Assembly: GCF_000819565.1 (NCBI RefSeq)
Contig: NZ_CP004393.1
Span: 1,612,001-1,676,000 of the forward strand
Direction: 5' to 3'
Source: Celeribacter indicus
Lineage (GTDB): Bacteria; Pseudomonadota; Alphaproteobacteria; Rhodobacterales; Rhodobacteraceae
Length of the DNA stretch: 64,000 bases
Positions 42,638 through 52,545 of this stretch are shown in pieces. Each line of letters starts with the position of its first letter. The first letter of the stretch is position 1. Under the pieces are notes generated by a model. The model worked only from the letters and a program-made list of their open reading frames with translations. It was not told the DNA's origin and did no database searches. Position numbers and translations under genes: made by a program.

Positions 42638-43371
42638 GAGTTGCTGAACGCGTCAATCTCGATTTCGTTGACCTCGACCGGGACATGAAGTTCTTGCGCC
42701 AGCTCGGCGTGACCGATCTCGGCATCATGATCAAGGAGTGGGACAAGAATTACGGTGCCGAGCCGGCATGGTACGAGTCCCCGGCCTCCGGGTTGCGCCA
42801 TACAGACTATTTCGAGCTCAAGGACCTTAGAGCGCTCAAGCAGTGGGTCGAAAGCTACGGTCTGCGGCTCTATTCGATCATGGGTCTCAATTTTGCCAGG
42901 CGCGTTCGCCTGCGGCCGGGTGAGCCCGGTTACGCAGAGGCCATCGAGAACGTGAAACGATCCATCCTGAACATGGGCGAAGTCGGCATTCCCCAGTATA
43001 GCGGAGGCTCGCGCGGCTTTGCCGGGCCGGCAATCGCGAGCCCCTTCGGGCTGAACCATTGGAGAACGTCGGTTGTTGAAGGGCGCGGTGGCGCGCAGAT
43101 GGTCCGATACAGCGAGGCCGTGGCCCGCACGGCCGATCCGGCCGAAATCGCGCCGGTCAGCGAGGAGGAAGTCTGGTCCGACACCTTCGCCTTTCTGGAA
43201 CAAGTCTCTCCCGTCGCCGCGGCAGCGGGGGTGACCTTGTGCCATCATCCGGCAGACCCGCCCGTGCCTGTGCAGCGCGGAGTCGCAAAGATCTTGAAAA
43301 GCCGCGCCGATTTCGACCGCCTGTTTGCGACTGTCTCGGGCGAAGCCAACAAGATGATCTTCTGCCTGGGC
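42634..43371 (+). pseudogene. Truncated mannonate-dehydratase-like TIM-barrel gene
   Basis: About 246 codons resembling the UxuA (mannonate dehydratase) family, starting at a GTG in a GTGA overlap with the dhaL fragment. Seen are NFARRVRLRPGEPGYAEAI, the metal-binding HPADPP motif and the Cys-containing MIFCLG. The conserved HFR and PDH metal ligands of the last barrel strands are missing: after about 43371 the frame continues into unrelated sequence that is antisense to an IS66-like fragment. It is related to, but clearly distinct from, the intact copy at 45249-46220. Confidence 0.7.
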
Positions 43372-43479
43372 TGGCAGGAAGTCCGCACCGCGATCCGGAG
43401 CCCACAGGCCCCGCTTCTTCAGGTCCCGTCGCCACCCATAGATGTGCGACCGCGTGAACTCGTGCCGTCGGGCAGGCGG
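43363..43479 (-). pseudogene. Possible IS66-type TnpA fragment
   Basis: About 39 codons resembling the helix-turn-helix part of an IS66 accessory protein: ARRHEFTRSHIYGWRRDLKK followed by GADFLPA. Too short to be sure. It abuts the point where the mannonate-dehydratase-like gene breaks off, consistent with an insertion that later decayed. The stretch 43480-43726 holds nothing I can identify. Confidence 0.45.
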
Positions 43480-43726
43480 CCTCACTCGGTCGGTTGCGAA
43501 AAAGCACCGGGCCTGCTCGAGGAGCCGGGGGGATATGACTTGCGCCGGACGGCGCAAAGCCCAGCCCCCCTTGCATATCGTGACCCTTGTCGAGCGTGCC
43601 GCCGGTGACGATGATCCCTCCCTCATGCCCTTTGGTCTCCTGTCGCTGAAAAGGTCGCAGCAGGAGAACCAGCGGTGCTATCATGGGCAGTACGGAGATC
43701 GCGGGACGTCTAAGCGGCCGCGGTCC

Positions 43727-45247
43727 TCAAAGCTGTACCAGATCATCCGGCAGCACGCCGTCGGGGAGGTTCTGGTAGCACACTGGGCGCAGGAATCTGC
43801 GGATGGAAAGGGTGCCGACCGAGGTTGCCCCGAAGTTCGTCGACGCGGGATAAGGCCCGCCATGGACCATGCTGTCGCAGACCTCCACGCCGGTCGGGAA
43901 GCCATTGGCGAGCACGCGGCCGGCTTTGCGTTCAAGGACAGGCAGCAGGCGGCGCGCCAGGTCGGTATCGCCCGCCTCCATGTGCAGCGTTGCAGTGAGC
44001 TGACCATCGAAGCTGCGCGCCACGCGGCCCATCTCGGCTGCGTCCTTCGCGACGACCACGAGTCCGAGCGGGCCGAACACCTCCTCGGAAAGCGCGTGGT
44101 TGCCGAGCCAGTCGGGGGCTGCGACCTTGAACAGGAACGGTCTGGCCTCGCGACGGTCGCACATTGAGGTGAGCAGATCCTGAACGCCCGATTGCGCGCC
44201 GATCGCTTTCGCGCCAGCGCTATAGGCCTCGGCGATGCCGTCGGTCAGCATGACCTGCGGTCCCTGCTCGGACAGCGCCGCGCGGGCGGCCTCGACGAAT
44301 GCGTCGGCATCAGTCCCGCCGATCACCACCGCGATGCCAGGATTGGTGCAGAATTGTCCCGCGCCCATGGAAAGGGATGCCGCCCAGCTGCGCCCGAGAT
44401 CCTTGCCGCGCGCGGCAACCGCCTCGGGCAGCATGAACATCGGGTTGACGGAGCCGAGTTCGCCGAAAAACGGAATGGGCTCGGGGCGCTGCGCGCAGAG
44501 GTCGAAAAGGGCACGCCCTCCCGCAAGCGAGCCCGTAAAGCCCACCGCCTTGATCAGCGGGTGCTGCACGAGCGCCTGTCCGACGCTGCGGTCGCCGCCC
44601 TGCACGAGGGAGAACACGCCTTTCGGCATGGCGCATTTGGCGATTGCGGCGTGGATTGCCTCAGCGACGATCTCCGCGGTGCCGGGGTGTGCCCCATGGC
44701 CTTTGACCACGACCGGACAGCCTGCGGCCAGCGCCGCCGCCGTATCGCCACCGGCAGTCGAGAAGGCCAGCGGGAAGTTGGAGGCACCGAAGACCGCGAT
44801 CGGCCCGATCGGACGTTGCATCATGCGCAGATCGGGACGCGGCAGCGGCTGGCGGTCGGGCAGCGCCGGGTCATGGCGGCGGTCGAGATAATCGCCTGCG
44901 CGGATATGCGAGGCGAACAGACGCAGTTGATCGGTGGTGCGACCACGCTCGCCCTGAAGACGGGCCTCGGGAAGGCCGGACTCCTGGCTGCCGATCGTGG
45001 TGATCGCCTCGGCCCGCGCCTCGATCTCCCCGGCGATGGTTTCGAGAAAGACGGCGCGATCCTCGCGGGGGGTGTAGCCGTAGGACCAGAACGCCTCCTC
45101 GGCGGCTTCGCAGGCGAGGTTCACGAGGTCGGGCGTGCCCACCGAGAAGTCATACGCCGGACCATGGGCCGGCTCCGAGCGGAAGGTCGTCTCGCCTGCG
45201 ATCCACTCGCCGGCGATCAGGTGTTTGCCGTGGGGGGTGAAGGTCAT
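43727..45247 (-). CDS. Aldehyde dehydrogenase, probable 2-oxoglutarate semialdehyde (2,5-dioxovalerate) dehydrogenase
   Basis: 506 residues of the NAD(P)+-dependent aldehyde dehydrogenase superfamily. Catalytic Cys300 is in SMGAGQFCTNPG and the general base Glu263 in PFFGELGSVNP; the cofactor loop is PIAVFGASNFPLAFS. The C-terminus (FPTGVEVCDSMVHGGPYPAS) is characteristic of the 2-oxoglutarate semialdehyde dehydrogenases of sugar-acid pathways. That assignment fits kdgD nearby, whose product is this semialdehyde; the result would be 2-oxoglutarate entering the TCA cycle. It starts 1 bp after the stop of the mannonate-dehydratase-like gene, so the two form an operon. Confidence 0.85.
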   Translation of the reverse strand: MTFTPHGKHLIAGEWIAGETTFRSEPAHGPAYDFSVGTPDLVNLACEAAEEAFWSYGYTPREDRAVFLETIAGEIEARAEAITTIGSQESGLPEARLQGERGRTTDQLRLFASHIRAGDYLDRRHDPALPDRQPLPRPDLRMMQRPIGPIAVFGASNFPLAFSTAGGDTAAALAAGCPVVVKGHGAHPGTAEIVAEAIHAAIAKCAMPKGVFSLVQGGDRSVGQALVQHPLIKAVGFTGSLAGGRALFDLCAQRPEPIPFFGELGSVNPMFMLPEAVAARGKDLGRSWAASLSMGAGQFCTNPGIAVVIGGTDADAFVEAARAALSEQGPQVMLTDGIAEAYSAGAKAIGAQSGVQDLLTSMCDRREARPFLFKVAAPDWLGNHALSEEVFGPLGLVVVAKDAAEMGRVARSFDGQLTATLHMEAGDTDLARRLLPVLERKAGRVLANGFPTGVEVCDSMVHGGPYPASTNFGATSVGTLSIRRFLRPVCYQNLPDGVLPDDLVQL

Positions 45248-45248
45248 G

Positions 45249-46220
45249 TCAGCTCCCTTTCGCTGCTTGCAAGGCCGCCGCGATATATCCGTAGGAAAAG
45301 GCGAATGCCGCTCCTTCGGGATCGACGGCGTCGATCTCCGGTACGTGGTCCGGCATAATCATATATTTATACCCGACCTCCTTGAGGACCCTGAGGACGC
45401 GGAGCATGTCCACGTCGCCGTCGTCGGGCAGCACTTCGGAGAAGCCCAGCTTGCCGCCCCGGATATTGCGGAAATGGATGTTGAAGAGCTTGCCGCGCTC
45501 CCCGAACCAGCGCACGATCCCGTCGATTTCCGCGTCCGGGTGGTCGAGGTTCTCCGCCATGGTTCCGATGCAGAAGTTCAGCCCGTGATAGGGGCTTTCG
45601 TGGGTCTGGACGAACCGCTTCATCCCCTCGAACGTGCCAAGGATGCGCGTTACACCGCGATAGCCGGGCGGGGTGTAGGGATCGTGCGGGTGACAGGCCA
45701 GCCGCAGTTTGGCGCTCTCCGCCACGGGGACGACATGGCGCAGGAAATAGTCCGCGCGGTCCCAGATCTCTTCCTCGCTCAGCGGCTCGCAGTGCGGCGG
45801 CGCATCCGGGTCCATCCTGTCCCAGCGAAACGACGGCAGCCGTGCGCCGCCGCGCCCGATCTCGTCGGCGCTGCGCGGAATGCCGATGTAATTGAAATTG
45901 TATTTCGCCGCGGGAATGCCGGCTTTGGAGCAGTTCTCGATCAGACGACAGATCGCGTCGATCTGGGCATCGCGGTTCGGCCCCGCAAGAAGGATATCGG
46001 CACAGGGCGCCTTGTCGACCGGCACGGAGGGCAGGGGGAGCTGGATCATGTCCAGGACCATCCCCCGCGCCTCGACATGATCGCGATGACGTTCAAGCGC
46101 CTCGAGCGTCCAGTCGGTCCAGGGACCCGGTGGATCGAGCGAGATATGCCGTACACCGAACTGGGTCAACATCTTGAAATCAGTGTCGTGGCGCGGCTCG
46201 CGCTGTGTGCCGATATACAC
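45249..46220 (-). CDS. Mannonate dehydratase-like (UxuA family) TIM-barrel enzyme
   Basis: 323 residues, shorter than E. coli UxuA (394). The metal-binding residues of the family are all in place: His177 in LACHPHDPY, Cys217 in LNFCIGT, His249 in NIHFRN, and Asp291/His292 in MPDHVPE, together with GDVDMLRV. UxuA dehydrates D-mannonate to 2-keto-3-deoxygluconate. The neighbours (kdgD, semialdehyde dehydrogenase) work on 5-keto-4-deoxyglucarate instead, so the true substrate may be a different sugar acid. Start is GTG, 9 nt after CGGAGG. First gene of an operon with the aldehyde dehydrogenase. Confidence 0.75.
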   Translation of the reverse strand: MYIGTQREPRHDTDFKMLTQFGVRHISLDPPGPWTDWTLEALERHRDHVEARGMVLDMIQLPLPSVPVDKAPCADILLAGPNRDAQIDAICRLIENCSKAGIPAAKYNFNYIGIPRSADEIGRGGARLPSFRWDRMDPDAPPHCEPLSEEEIWDRADYFLRHVVPVAESAKLRLACHPHDPYTPPGYRGVTRILGTFEGMKRFVQTHESPYHGLNFCIGTMAENLDHPDAEIDGIVRWFGERGKLFNIHFRNIRGGKLGFSEVLPDDGDVDMLRVLRVLKEVGYKYMIMPDHVPEIDAVDPEGAAFAFSYGYIAAALQAAKGS

Positions 46221-46253
46221 GGGGGGTCGCCTCCGAATCTTGAGTCAGACCAA

Positions 46254-46266
46254 GTCATAGTATGAC
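46254..46266. promoter_or_regulatory. Palindromic operator candidate upstream of the uxuA-like operon
   Basis: Perfect 13-bp palindrome GTCATAGTATGAC, 34 bp before the GTG start of the mannonate-dehydratase-like gene. The length and odd centre are typical of FadR-type GntR operators, and such a regulator gene is adjacent. Confidence 0.55.
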
Positions 46267-46304
46267 ATGTCCGCAATGCAAAGCCCCCCGTGGCGGATTG
46301 GCGA

Positions 46305-47033
46305 TCACGACGCGGGGGCGTCCCTTACGGCAAGCGCCAGAGCGCGGTATCTTGATTGCGCATTTTTGAGATGCGCGCGCATGGCCGCGCGTGCGCCCTC
46401 GACATCCTGTGCGGAAATGGCGGCGACGATCTTGTCGTGTTCCGACTGGATGGTCTCGAGATAGGCCGGGGTGCGGGCTTCGGTCAGGTTCGGAAGGTTC
46501 GCGCGCGGAATGGCGGCGGAGCCGAACTGGGAGAGCGCCTCGACGAAATAGGCGTTGTTGGAGGCGGTTGCTATGGCCATGTGAAAATCGAAATCCGCCT
46601 GGGAGGTGCGGCTGTCGTCATGAATGGATTGACGCATTATTCTGCTTTTAGACAATATTTCAAAATCTTGTGAGCTTGTTCGGCGGGCGGCGGCAAGGCC
46701 TGCGGCCTCGACTTCGATCGCGGCGCGAAATTCGATCAGCTCGATCGTGCGCGGGATGGAGCGCCGCTCGTCCTGTGACAGGGTGAGCAGGGTGTTGGGC
46801 AGTCGATCGGTTACGAAGACGCCCTTGCCCTGGATGGGATGTACGAAGCCGGCCGCGCGCAGTTCGGCGAGTGCCTCCCGAATCACGGTGCGGCTCACGC
46901 CGAAGGCTTCCATCAGCTTGGGCTCCGTCGGAAGCTGTGAGCCCGGAGGGTGCCTTCCGGCCCCCACATCCGCCTTGATTTTCTCAATGACAGTTTCGGC
47001 CAGCCGCGCCTTCGTCTTTCGGGCTTCCAACAT
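46305..47033 (-). CDS. GntR-family (FadR subfamily) transcriptional regulator
   Basis: 242 residues. N-terminal winged helix: LAETVIEKIKADVGAGRHPPG, LPTEPKLMEAFGVSRTVIREAL (part) and IQGKGVFVTD. The C-terminal FCD ligand-binding domain has the Asp and His metal ligands in DFDFHMAIATASNNAYF and SEHDKIVAAI. FCD regulators commonly repress sugar-acid genes and are released by uronates or aldonates. It lies between the uxuA-like operon (same strand) and kdgD (divergent), so it likely controls both. Confidence 0.88.
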   Translation of the reverse strand: MLEARKTKARLAETVIEKIKADVGAGRHPPGSQLPTEPKLMEAFGVSRTVIREALAELRAAGFVHPIQGKGVFVTDRLPNTLLTLSQDERRSIPRTIELIEFRAAIEVEAAGLAAARRTSSQDFEILSKSRIMRQSIHDDSRTSQADFDFHMAIATASNNAYFVEALSQFGSAAIPRANLPNLTEARTPAYLETIQSEHDKIVAAISAQDVEGARAAMRAHLKNAQSRYRALALAVRDAPAS

Positions 47034-47066
47034 TTCTGGTGAACTCCAGTTGCAAGTCGTCGTTAA

Positions 47067-47089
47067 TCATACTACGAGTCGTCATATGA
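47067..47089. promoter_or_regulatory. Operator candidate between the GntR gene and kdgD
   Basis: A 23-bp imperfect palindrome starting TCATACTACGA and ending TCGTCATATGA, with 17 of 23 positions symmetric. It shares the TCATA / TATGA arms with the palindrome at 46254-46266 and lies between divergent starts, where it could control both directions. Confidence 0.5.
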
Positions 47090-47123
47090 ATTTCTAATAT
47101 CATCCGTTGAACCGTCCCGATAG

Positions 47124-48083
<960 letters not shown>

Positions 48084-48148
48084 TCAGAGGAAAACGCGTG
48101 AGGCCGGTGGAGGTCCGGCCCACACCATATCACCCAAGGGAGGAAGAC

Positions 48149-49750
48149 ATGGATATCCGATTTCTCAAATCCGGCGTCGCATGCGGTGTGTTGGCTGCAT
48201 CCTTTGCGTTCGGAGGGCTTGCGCCCGCGCTCGCAAAGACGCCGGAGGACACGCTCGTCTACGGCACGTCACTTGCGCAGGTGATCTCGCTGGACCCGCA
48301 TCAGGGTCAGGAGGTCACCTCGCTAGAGATCATGGCGAATCTGTACGACCGGCTGGTGGCCTCGGATGCGGAAGGCAACCTGTCTCCGCAACTGGCGGAG
48401 AGTTGGGACATCGACGATGAGGGCATCACCTTTCATCTGCGGGATGCGACCTTCAACGATACTGGCAATCCCGTGACCGCCGAGGATGTCGTCTGGTCAA
48501 TCCGCCGGGTGTTGAAGCTCAACCAGGCTCCGGCCGCGAAGCTCGGCTCGACGGGATATACTGCGGAGAACATCGACAGTCTCACGGAGGCGTTGGACGA
48601 GAAGACCTTCCGCATCAGCCTGACCGGGGACGTGGCCGCCGATTTCCTTCTCTATCGCCTGTCGGAGGTGGCCGCCTCGGTCGTCGAGAAGGCGGAAGTG
48701 ATGTCGCATGACAGGGACGGGGACATGGGTAACGACTGGCTGCGCACGCATGCGGCAGGGTCCGGGCCGTTCGACCTGCAACGCTGGGCGCCCAACGATA
48801 TCGTCATCATGAACGCGGACGAGGACAACTGGAGCGGCGCGCCGGTTCTGAGCCGTGTCGTCATGCGCCATGTCCCGGAAAGCCAGGCGGAGCGTCTGAT
48901 GCTCGAACGCGGAGACATCGACATCGCGGGCGCGCTGTCGCCCATGGATATCGCGTATTTCCGGGACAGGGACGGGGTCGAGATCCGAGGGATTCCCACC
49001 GGCGGTTTCTATGCCCTGGCAATGAACGTGACCGAAGAACCCTACTCGAATCCGAAGGTGCGCGAGGCGATCTTCCATGCCATCGACTACGAGGGCATTG
49101 AGACGGCGATCATGGGGCCCTACGGCAAGAAGCGTCTTCTGCCCGTGCCGGAGAGCTACGCGGGCGCGCTGCCCGATCCGGACTGGACCTACGATCCGGA
49201 CCTGGCGCGCGAGCTTCTGGCTGAGGCGGGCTATCCCGACGGGTTCGACACCAACATCAAGGTGATTTCCCAGACCCCGCGCGTCGAACTCGCGACCGCG
49301 GTGCAGGCGGGCCTCGCCGAGATCGGCATCACGGCTTCGATCACGCAAGGCAGCGGCGCGGACATCGTGCCCGATCACCGGTCGCGCAATTTCCAGCTTC
49401 TGATCCCGCAGACCGCCGCTTACATGCCGAACGCGATGGGGGCGATGGAGCAGTTTTCCAACAACCCGGACAACGCCCCGGAGGCCAACAACGCAGGCAA
49501 CTTCGTCTGGCGGTCGGGCTGGGACATTCCCGAACTGACCGACCTGACGACCCGCACGTTGAAGGAAAACGATGCCGAAAAACGCATCGAGATGTATGGT
49601 GAGATGCAAGAGGCCTTCGTCGATGCGGTTCCCGCGATCCTTCCCATGTTCGAGCGTTTTCTGCCGTTGGCCATCTCCACGGATGTAAAGGGCTACGAAG
49701 GTCATCCACAACAGGTGACGCGTCTCGACAAAGTCTCTAAAGCGGAGTGA
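48149..49750 (+). CDS. Dpp/Opp-type ABC transporter substrate-binding protein
   Basis: 533 residues, family 5 extracellular solute-binding protein. Signal peptide (about 1-29, ending GGLAPALAK), then SLDPHQGQEVTSLEIMANLYD (part), the typical DDEGITFHLRDATFNDTGNPV (part), FYALAMNVTEEPYSNPKVRE and GYEGHPQ near the end. Family members bind peptides, nickel, or oligosaccharides and sugar acids; the flanking genes favour a saccharide or uronate ligand. The start at 48149 follows AAGGGAGGAAG; an upstream in-frame start would precede the signal peptide. Confidence 0.88.
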   Translation: MDIRFLKSGVACGVLAASFAFGGLAPALAKTPEDTLVYGTSLAQVISLDPHQGQEVTSLEIMANLYDRLVASDAEGNLSPQLAESWDIDDEGITFHLRDATFNDTGNPVTAEDVVWSIRRVLKLNQAPAAKLGSTGYTAENIDSLTEALDEKTFRISLTGDVAADFLLYRLSEVAASVVEKAEVMSHDRDGDMGNDWLRTHAAGSGPFDLQRWAPNDIVIMNADEDNWSGAPVLSRVVMRHVPESQAERLMLERGDIDIAGALSPMDIAYFRDRDGVEIRGIPTGGFYALAMNVTEEPYSNPKVREAIFHAIDYEGIETAIMGPYGKKRLLPVPESYAGALPDPDWTYDPDLARELLAEAGYPDGFDTNIKVISQTPRVELATAVQAGLAEIGITASITQGSGADIVPDHRSRNFQLLIPQTAAYMPNAMGAMEQFSNNPDNAPEANNAGNFVWRSGWDIPELTDLTTRTLKENDAEKRIEMYGEMQEAFVDAVPAILPMFERFLPLAISTDVKGYEGHPQQVTRLDKVSKAE

Positions 49751-49752
49751 AC

Positions 49753-50793
49753 ATGACACGGTCGTTCATGAAAACCGTCGCGTCGATGCGGCTGGGACGC
49801 CGGATTTTCCAGCTCTTCCTCAGCCTTCTCGTGCTCATCGCGATCACCTTCGTGATCGGCCGTATTCTTCCAACGGATCCGGTCGGCACGCTCGTCGGCG
49901 AGTTGGCCGATCCCGCGGCCTATGCCGCGATGCGCGCCCGCCTTGGGCTCGACCAGCCGGTGCTGGTCCAGTTCGGGCATTACGTCTGGAACATGCTTCA
50001 GGGCGATCTGGGGGTGGCGGCGCTGACCGGCAATCCGGTGACGGAGGATCTCTGGCGGGCCTTCCCGGCCACGCTTGAGCTTGCGACACTGGCGATCGTG
50101 CTGTCGATGCTGGTCGGGGTGCCCCTGGGGCTCGCCGCGGCCCTGCGGCGCGACACCTGGGTCGATCAGACGATCCGGGTGATCTCGCTCGTCGGCCATT
50201 CCGTCCCGGTGTTCTGGCTCGGGATGATCGGGCTTCTTGTCTTTTACGCGCTCCTTCAGGTCGTGGGCGGCCCCGGCCGGGTCGATGTCTATTACGAGGG
50301 CATTGTGCCCAGCGTTACCGGCATGATCCTCATCGACAGCCTCCTGGCAGGGGAAGTTGCGATTTTCCAGAACGCGCTGACCCATATCATCCTGCCTGCC
50401 TCGATGCTCGCCTACGCGGCGATGGCCTATATCACCCGCATGACGCGCAGCTTCGCGCTTGAACAACTGTCACAGGACTATGTGATCGCCGCGCGGGCAA
50501 AGGGCGTCAGTCCCGCGCGCATCCTGAGCCGGCATATCCTTCCGAATATCGCGGTGCAGCTTATCACCGTCGCCGCGATTTCCTACGGCAGTCTTCTCGA
50601 AGGGGCGGTCGTGACCGAGGTCGTCTTTTCCTGGCCGGGCATCGGTCAATACATGACCAGTGCTTTGCTCATCGGTGACATCAACGCCGTCGTCGCCGCA
50701 ACCATCATCATCGGCGTCGTTTTCATGGTCCTGAATTTCCTTTCGGACATCGCCTACACGCTGCTTGATCCCCGCACTAAGGAGGCAGGATGA
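49753..50793 (+). CDS. ABC transporter permease, DppB/OppB type
   Basis: 346 residues with six helices. First helix about 20-40 (LFLSLLVLIAITFVIGRILP), the family motif LGLDQPVLVQFGHYVWNML, and the cytoplasmic EAA loop ARAKGVSPARILSRHILPN that contacts the ATPases. The ATG at 49753 is favoured by a nearby GGAG; a GTG at 49747 overlapping the previous stop is also possible. Confidence 0.92.
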   Translation: MTRSFMKTVASMRLGRRIFQLFLSLLVLIAITFVIGRILPTDPVGTLVGELADPAAYAAMRARLGLDQPVLVQFGHYVWNMLQGDLGVAALTGNPVTEDLWRAFPATLELATLAIVLSMLVGVPLGLAAALRRDTWVDQTIRVISLVGHSVPVFWLGMIGLLVFYALLQVVGGPGRVDVYYEGIVPSVTGMILIDSLLAGEVAIFQNALTHIILPASMLAYAAMAYITRMTRSFALEQLSQDYVIAARAKGVSPARILSRHILPNIAVQLITVAAISYGSLLEGAVVTEVVFSWPGIGQYMTSALLIGDINAVVAATIIIGVVFMVLNFLSDIAYTLLDPRTKEAG

Positions 50794-51695
50794 ACAACCT
50801 CTCCATGTCCCGTCAATCCACCGCCAGGGCGCCCCGCCCGAACATCGCACTGCGTGCGCTCCGCCATCCTTTCTGGGGGAACCTGTCGCGCGAACCGCTT
50901 GGCCTGACCGGCTTCATCCTGCTGGCTTTTCTCGTTCTGGTGGCGCTTTTCGCCCCCTTGCTCGCACCCTACTCACCGAACCGCCAGGTGCTCACGGATG
51001 CGCTCATGGCGCCTTCCGGGGCGCATTGGGCCGGCACGGATGAATTCGGCCGCGATATCCTGAGCCGTCTCATCTGGGGCACGCGCCTGACGTTGCGCAC
51101 GGTGCTGTCGGTCTCGGCCATTGTCGGGCCCATCGGCCTGGTGATCGGAGTCGCGGCGGGATATTTCGGGGGATGGACGGATGCGATCCTCATGCGGATC
51201 ACCGACATCGTGCTCTCCTTCCCCTCGCTCGTGCTGGCGCTGGCCTTTGCCGCGGCCATCGGGCCGGGGCTCAACACCGCGATCATCGCGATCTCCCTTA
51301 CCTCCTGGCCGCCGATCGCCCGCCTTGCCCGCGCCGAGACGCTCGTCATCCGCAATTCGGACTATGTCTCCGCCGCACGCGTCTATGGGGCAAGCCATCT
51401 GCGCCTCATCGCGCTCTACGTGACGCCGATGTGCATCCCCTCGGTCGTGGTGCGCCTCACCCTCAACATGGCTGTCATCACCCTGACCGCCGCATCGTTG
51501 GGCTTTCTCGGCCTCGGCGCGCAACCGCCGGCGCCCGAATGGGGCGCGATGATCTCTGCGGGGCGGCGCTATATGATCGACTATTGGTGGGTTGCGGTGA
51601 TGCCGGGCCTGGCAATCCTGCTGACGAGTCTTTCCTTCAATATCGTGGGGGATACCCTGCGCGACATTCTGGACCCTCGCCATGAACGTTCCTGA
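50790..51695 (+). CDS. ABC transporter permease, DppC/OppC type
   Basis: 301 residues. N-terminal helix (about 35-58), then HWAGTDEFGRDILSRLIWGTR, the hallmark of DppC/OppC proteins, and the EAA loop AARVYGASHLRLIALYVTP. ATGA overlap with the preceding permease. Confidence 0.93.
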   Translation: MNNLSMSRQSTARAPRPNIALRALRHPFWGNLSREPLGLTGFILLAFLVLVALFAPLLAPYSPNRQVLTDALMAPSGAHWAGTDEFGRDILSRLIWGTRLTLRTVLSVSAIVGPIGLVIGVAAGYFGGWTDAILMRITDIVLSFPSLVLALAFAAAIGPGLNTAIIAISLTSWPPIARLARAETLVIRNSDYVSAARVYGASHLRLIALYVTPMCIPSVVVRLTLNMAVITLTAASLGFLGLGAQPPAPEWGAMISAGRRYMIDYWWVAVMPGLAILLTSLSFNIVGDTLRDILDPRHERS

Positions 51696-52545
51696 GCTCA
51701 CAGCCTCCGCCACCCCGCCGACGCTCGACGTCGAGAACCTGTCGGTTACCTATGCGCGCAGCCGTATCAAGGCGGTGAACGGCGTCGACCTGCATCTTTC
51801 TTCCGGTCGGCTCGGGATCGTGGGCGAGAGCGGGTCGGGCAAGTCCACTGTCGGACGCGCGCTCATGCGCCTGCTGCCGCCATCGGCGAAGGCGGACGCT
51901 GAGCGCATGCGGTTCGAGGGCGAAGACCTGCTGAGCCTCGGGGAGCGTGGCTATCGCAAGCTGCGCGGCAAACGGATGTCGCTCATCATGCAGGACCCGC
52001 GCTATTCGCTCAATCCGGTGCGCTCCATCGGCGACCAGGTGGCGGAGGCGGCAGGGCTTCATCTCGGCTTGCGCGGCAAGGCGGCGCGGGAGGCCGCGGC
52101 AGCGATGCTTGAACGGGTGCGCATCCGTAACGTCCGCACGGTGATGGACCTCTATCCGCATCAGATTTCCGGCGGCATGGGGCAGCGGGTGATGATCGCG
52201 ATGATGCTGATCGCGCGGCCGCGCCTCGTGATCGCGGACGAGCCCACCTCCGCACTCGACGTGAGTGTGCGCGCCGAGGTGCTCGAACTTCTCGACGAAC
52301 TGGTGCGCGAACAGAATTCCTCGCTGATCCTCATCAGCCACGACATCCGCATGGTCGCCTCCTTCTGTGACGAGGTGGCGGTGATGTACAAGGGCCGTGT
52401 GGTGGAGACGATCCACGATCTTGCACAGGCCGAACATCCTTATACCCGCGGTCTGCTCTCCGCCTTGCCCGATCCGGCCAGGCCGGTGCGCCGTCTGGCC
52501 GTGCCGGACCGCAAGCGTCTTGACCAACTGGAGGCACAGTCATGA
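51682..52545 (+). CDS. ABC transporter ATP-binding protein, DppD/OppD type
   Basis: 287 residues. Walker A GESGSGKSTVGRAL, Q-loop IMQDPRYSLNPVRSIGDQ, signature ISGGMGQRVMIAMML, Walker B LVIADEPTSALDVSV and switch His in LILISHDIRM. The C-terminal extension is shorter than in E. coli DppD but the PYTRGLLSALPDP segment is kept. Overlaps the permease by 14 bp. Confidence 0.92.
   Translation: MNVPELTASATPPTLDVENLSVTYARSRIKAVNGVDLHLSSGRLGIVGESGSGKSTVGRALMRLLPPSAKADAERMRFEGEDLLSLGERGYRKLRGKRMSLIMQDPRYSLNPVRSIGDQVAEAAGLHLGLRGKAAREAAAAMLERVRIRNVRTVMDLYPHQISGGMGQRVMIAMMLIARPRLVIADEPTSALDVSVRAEVLELLDELVREQNSSLILISHDIRMVASFCDEVAVMYKGRVVETIHDLAQAEHPYTRGLLSALPDPARPVRRLAVPDRKRLDQLEAQS

Noticed and set aside
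43372..43608. C-terminal extension of the truncated UxuA-like gene
   Set aside because: The frame stays open by chance, but the sequence no longer resembles the family and is antisense to an IS66-like fragment.
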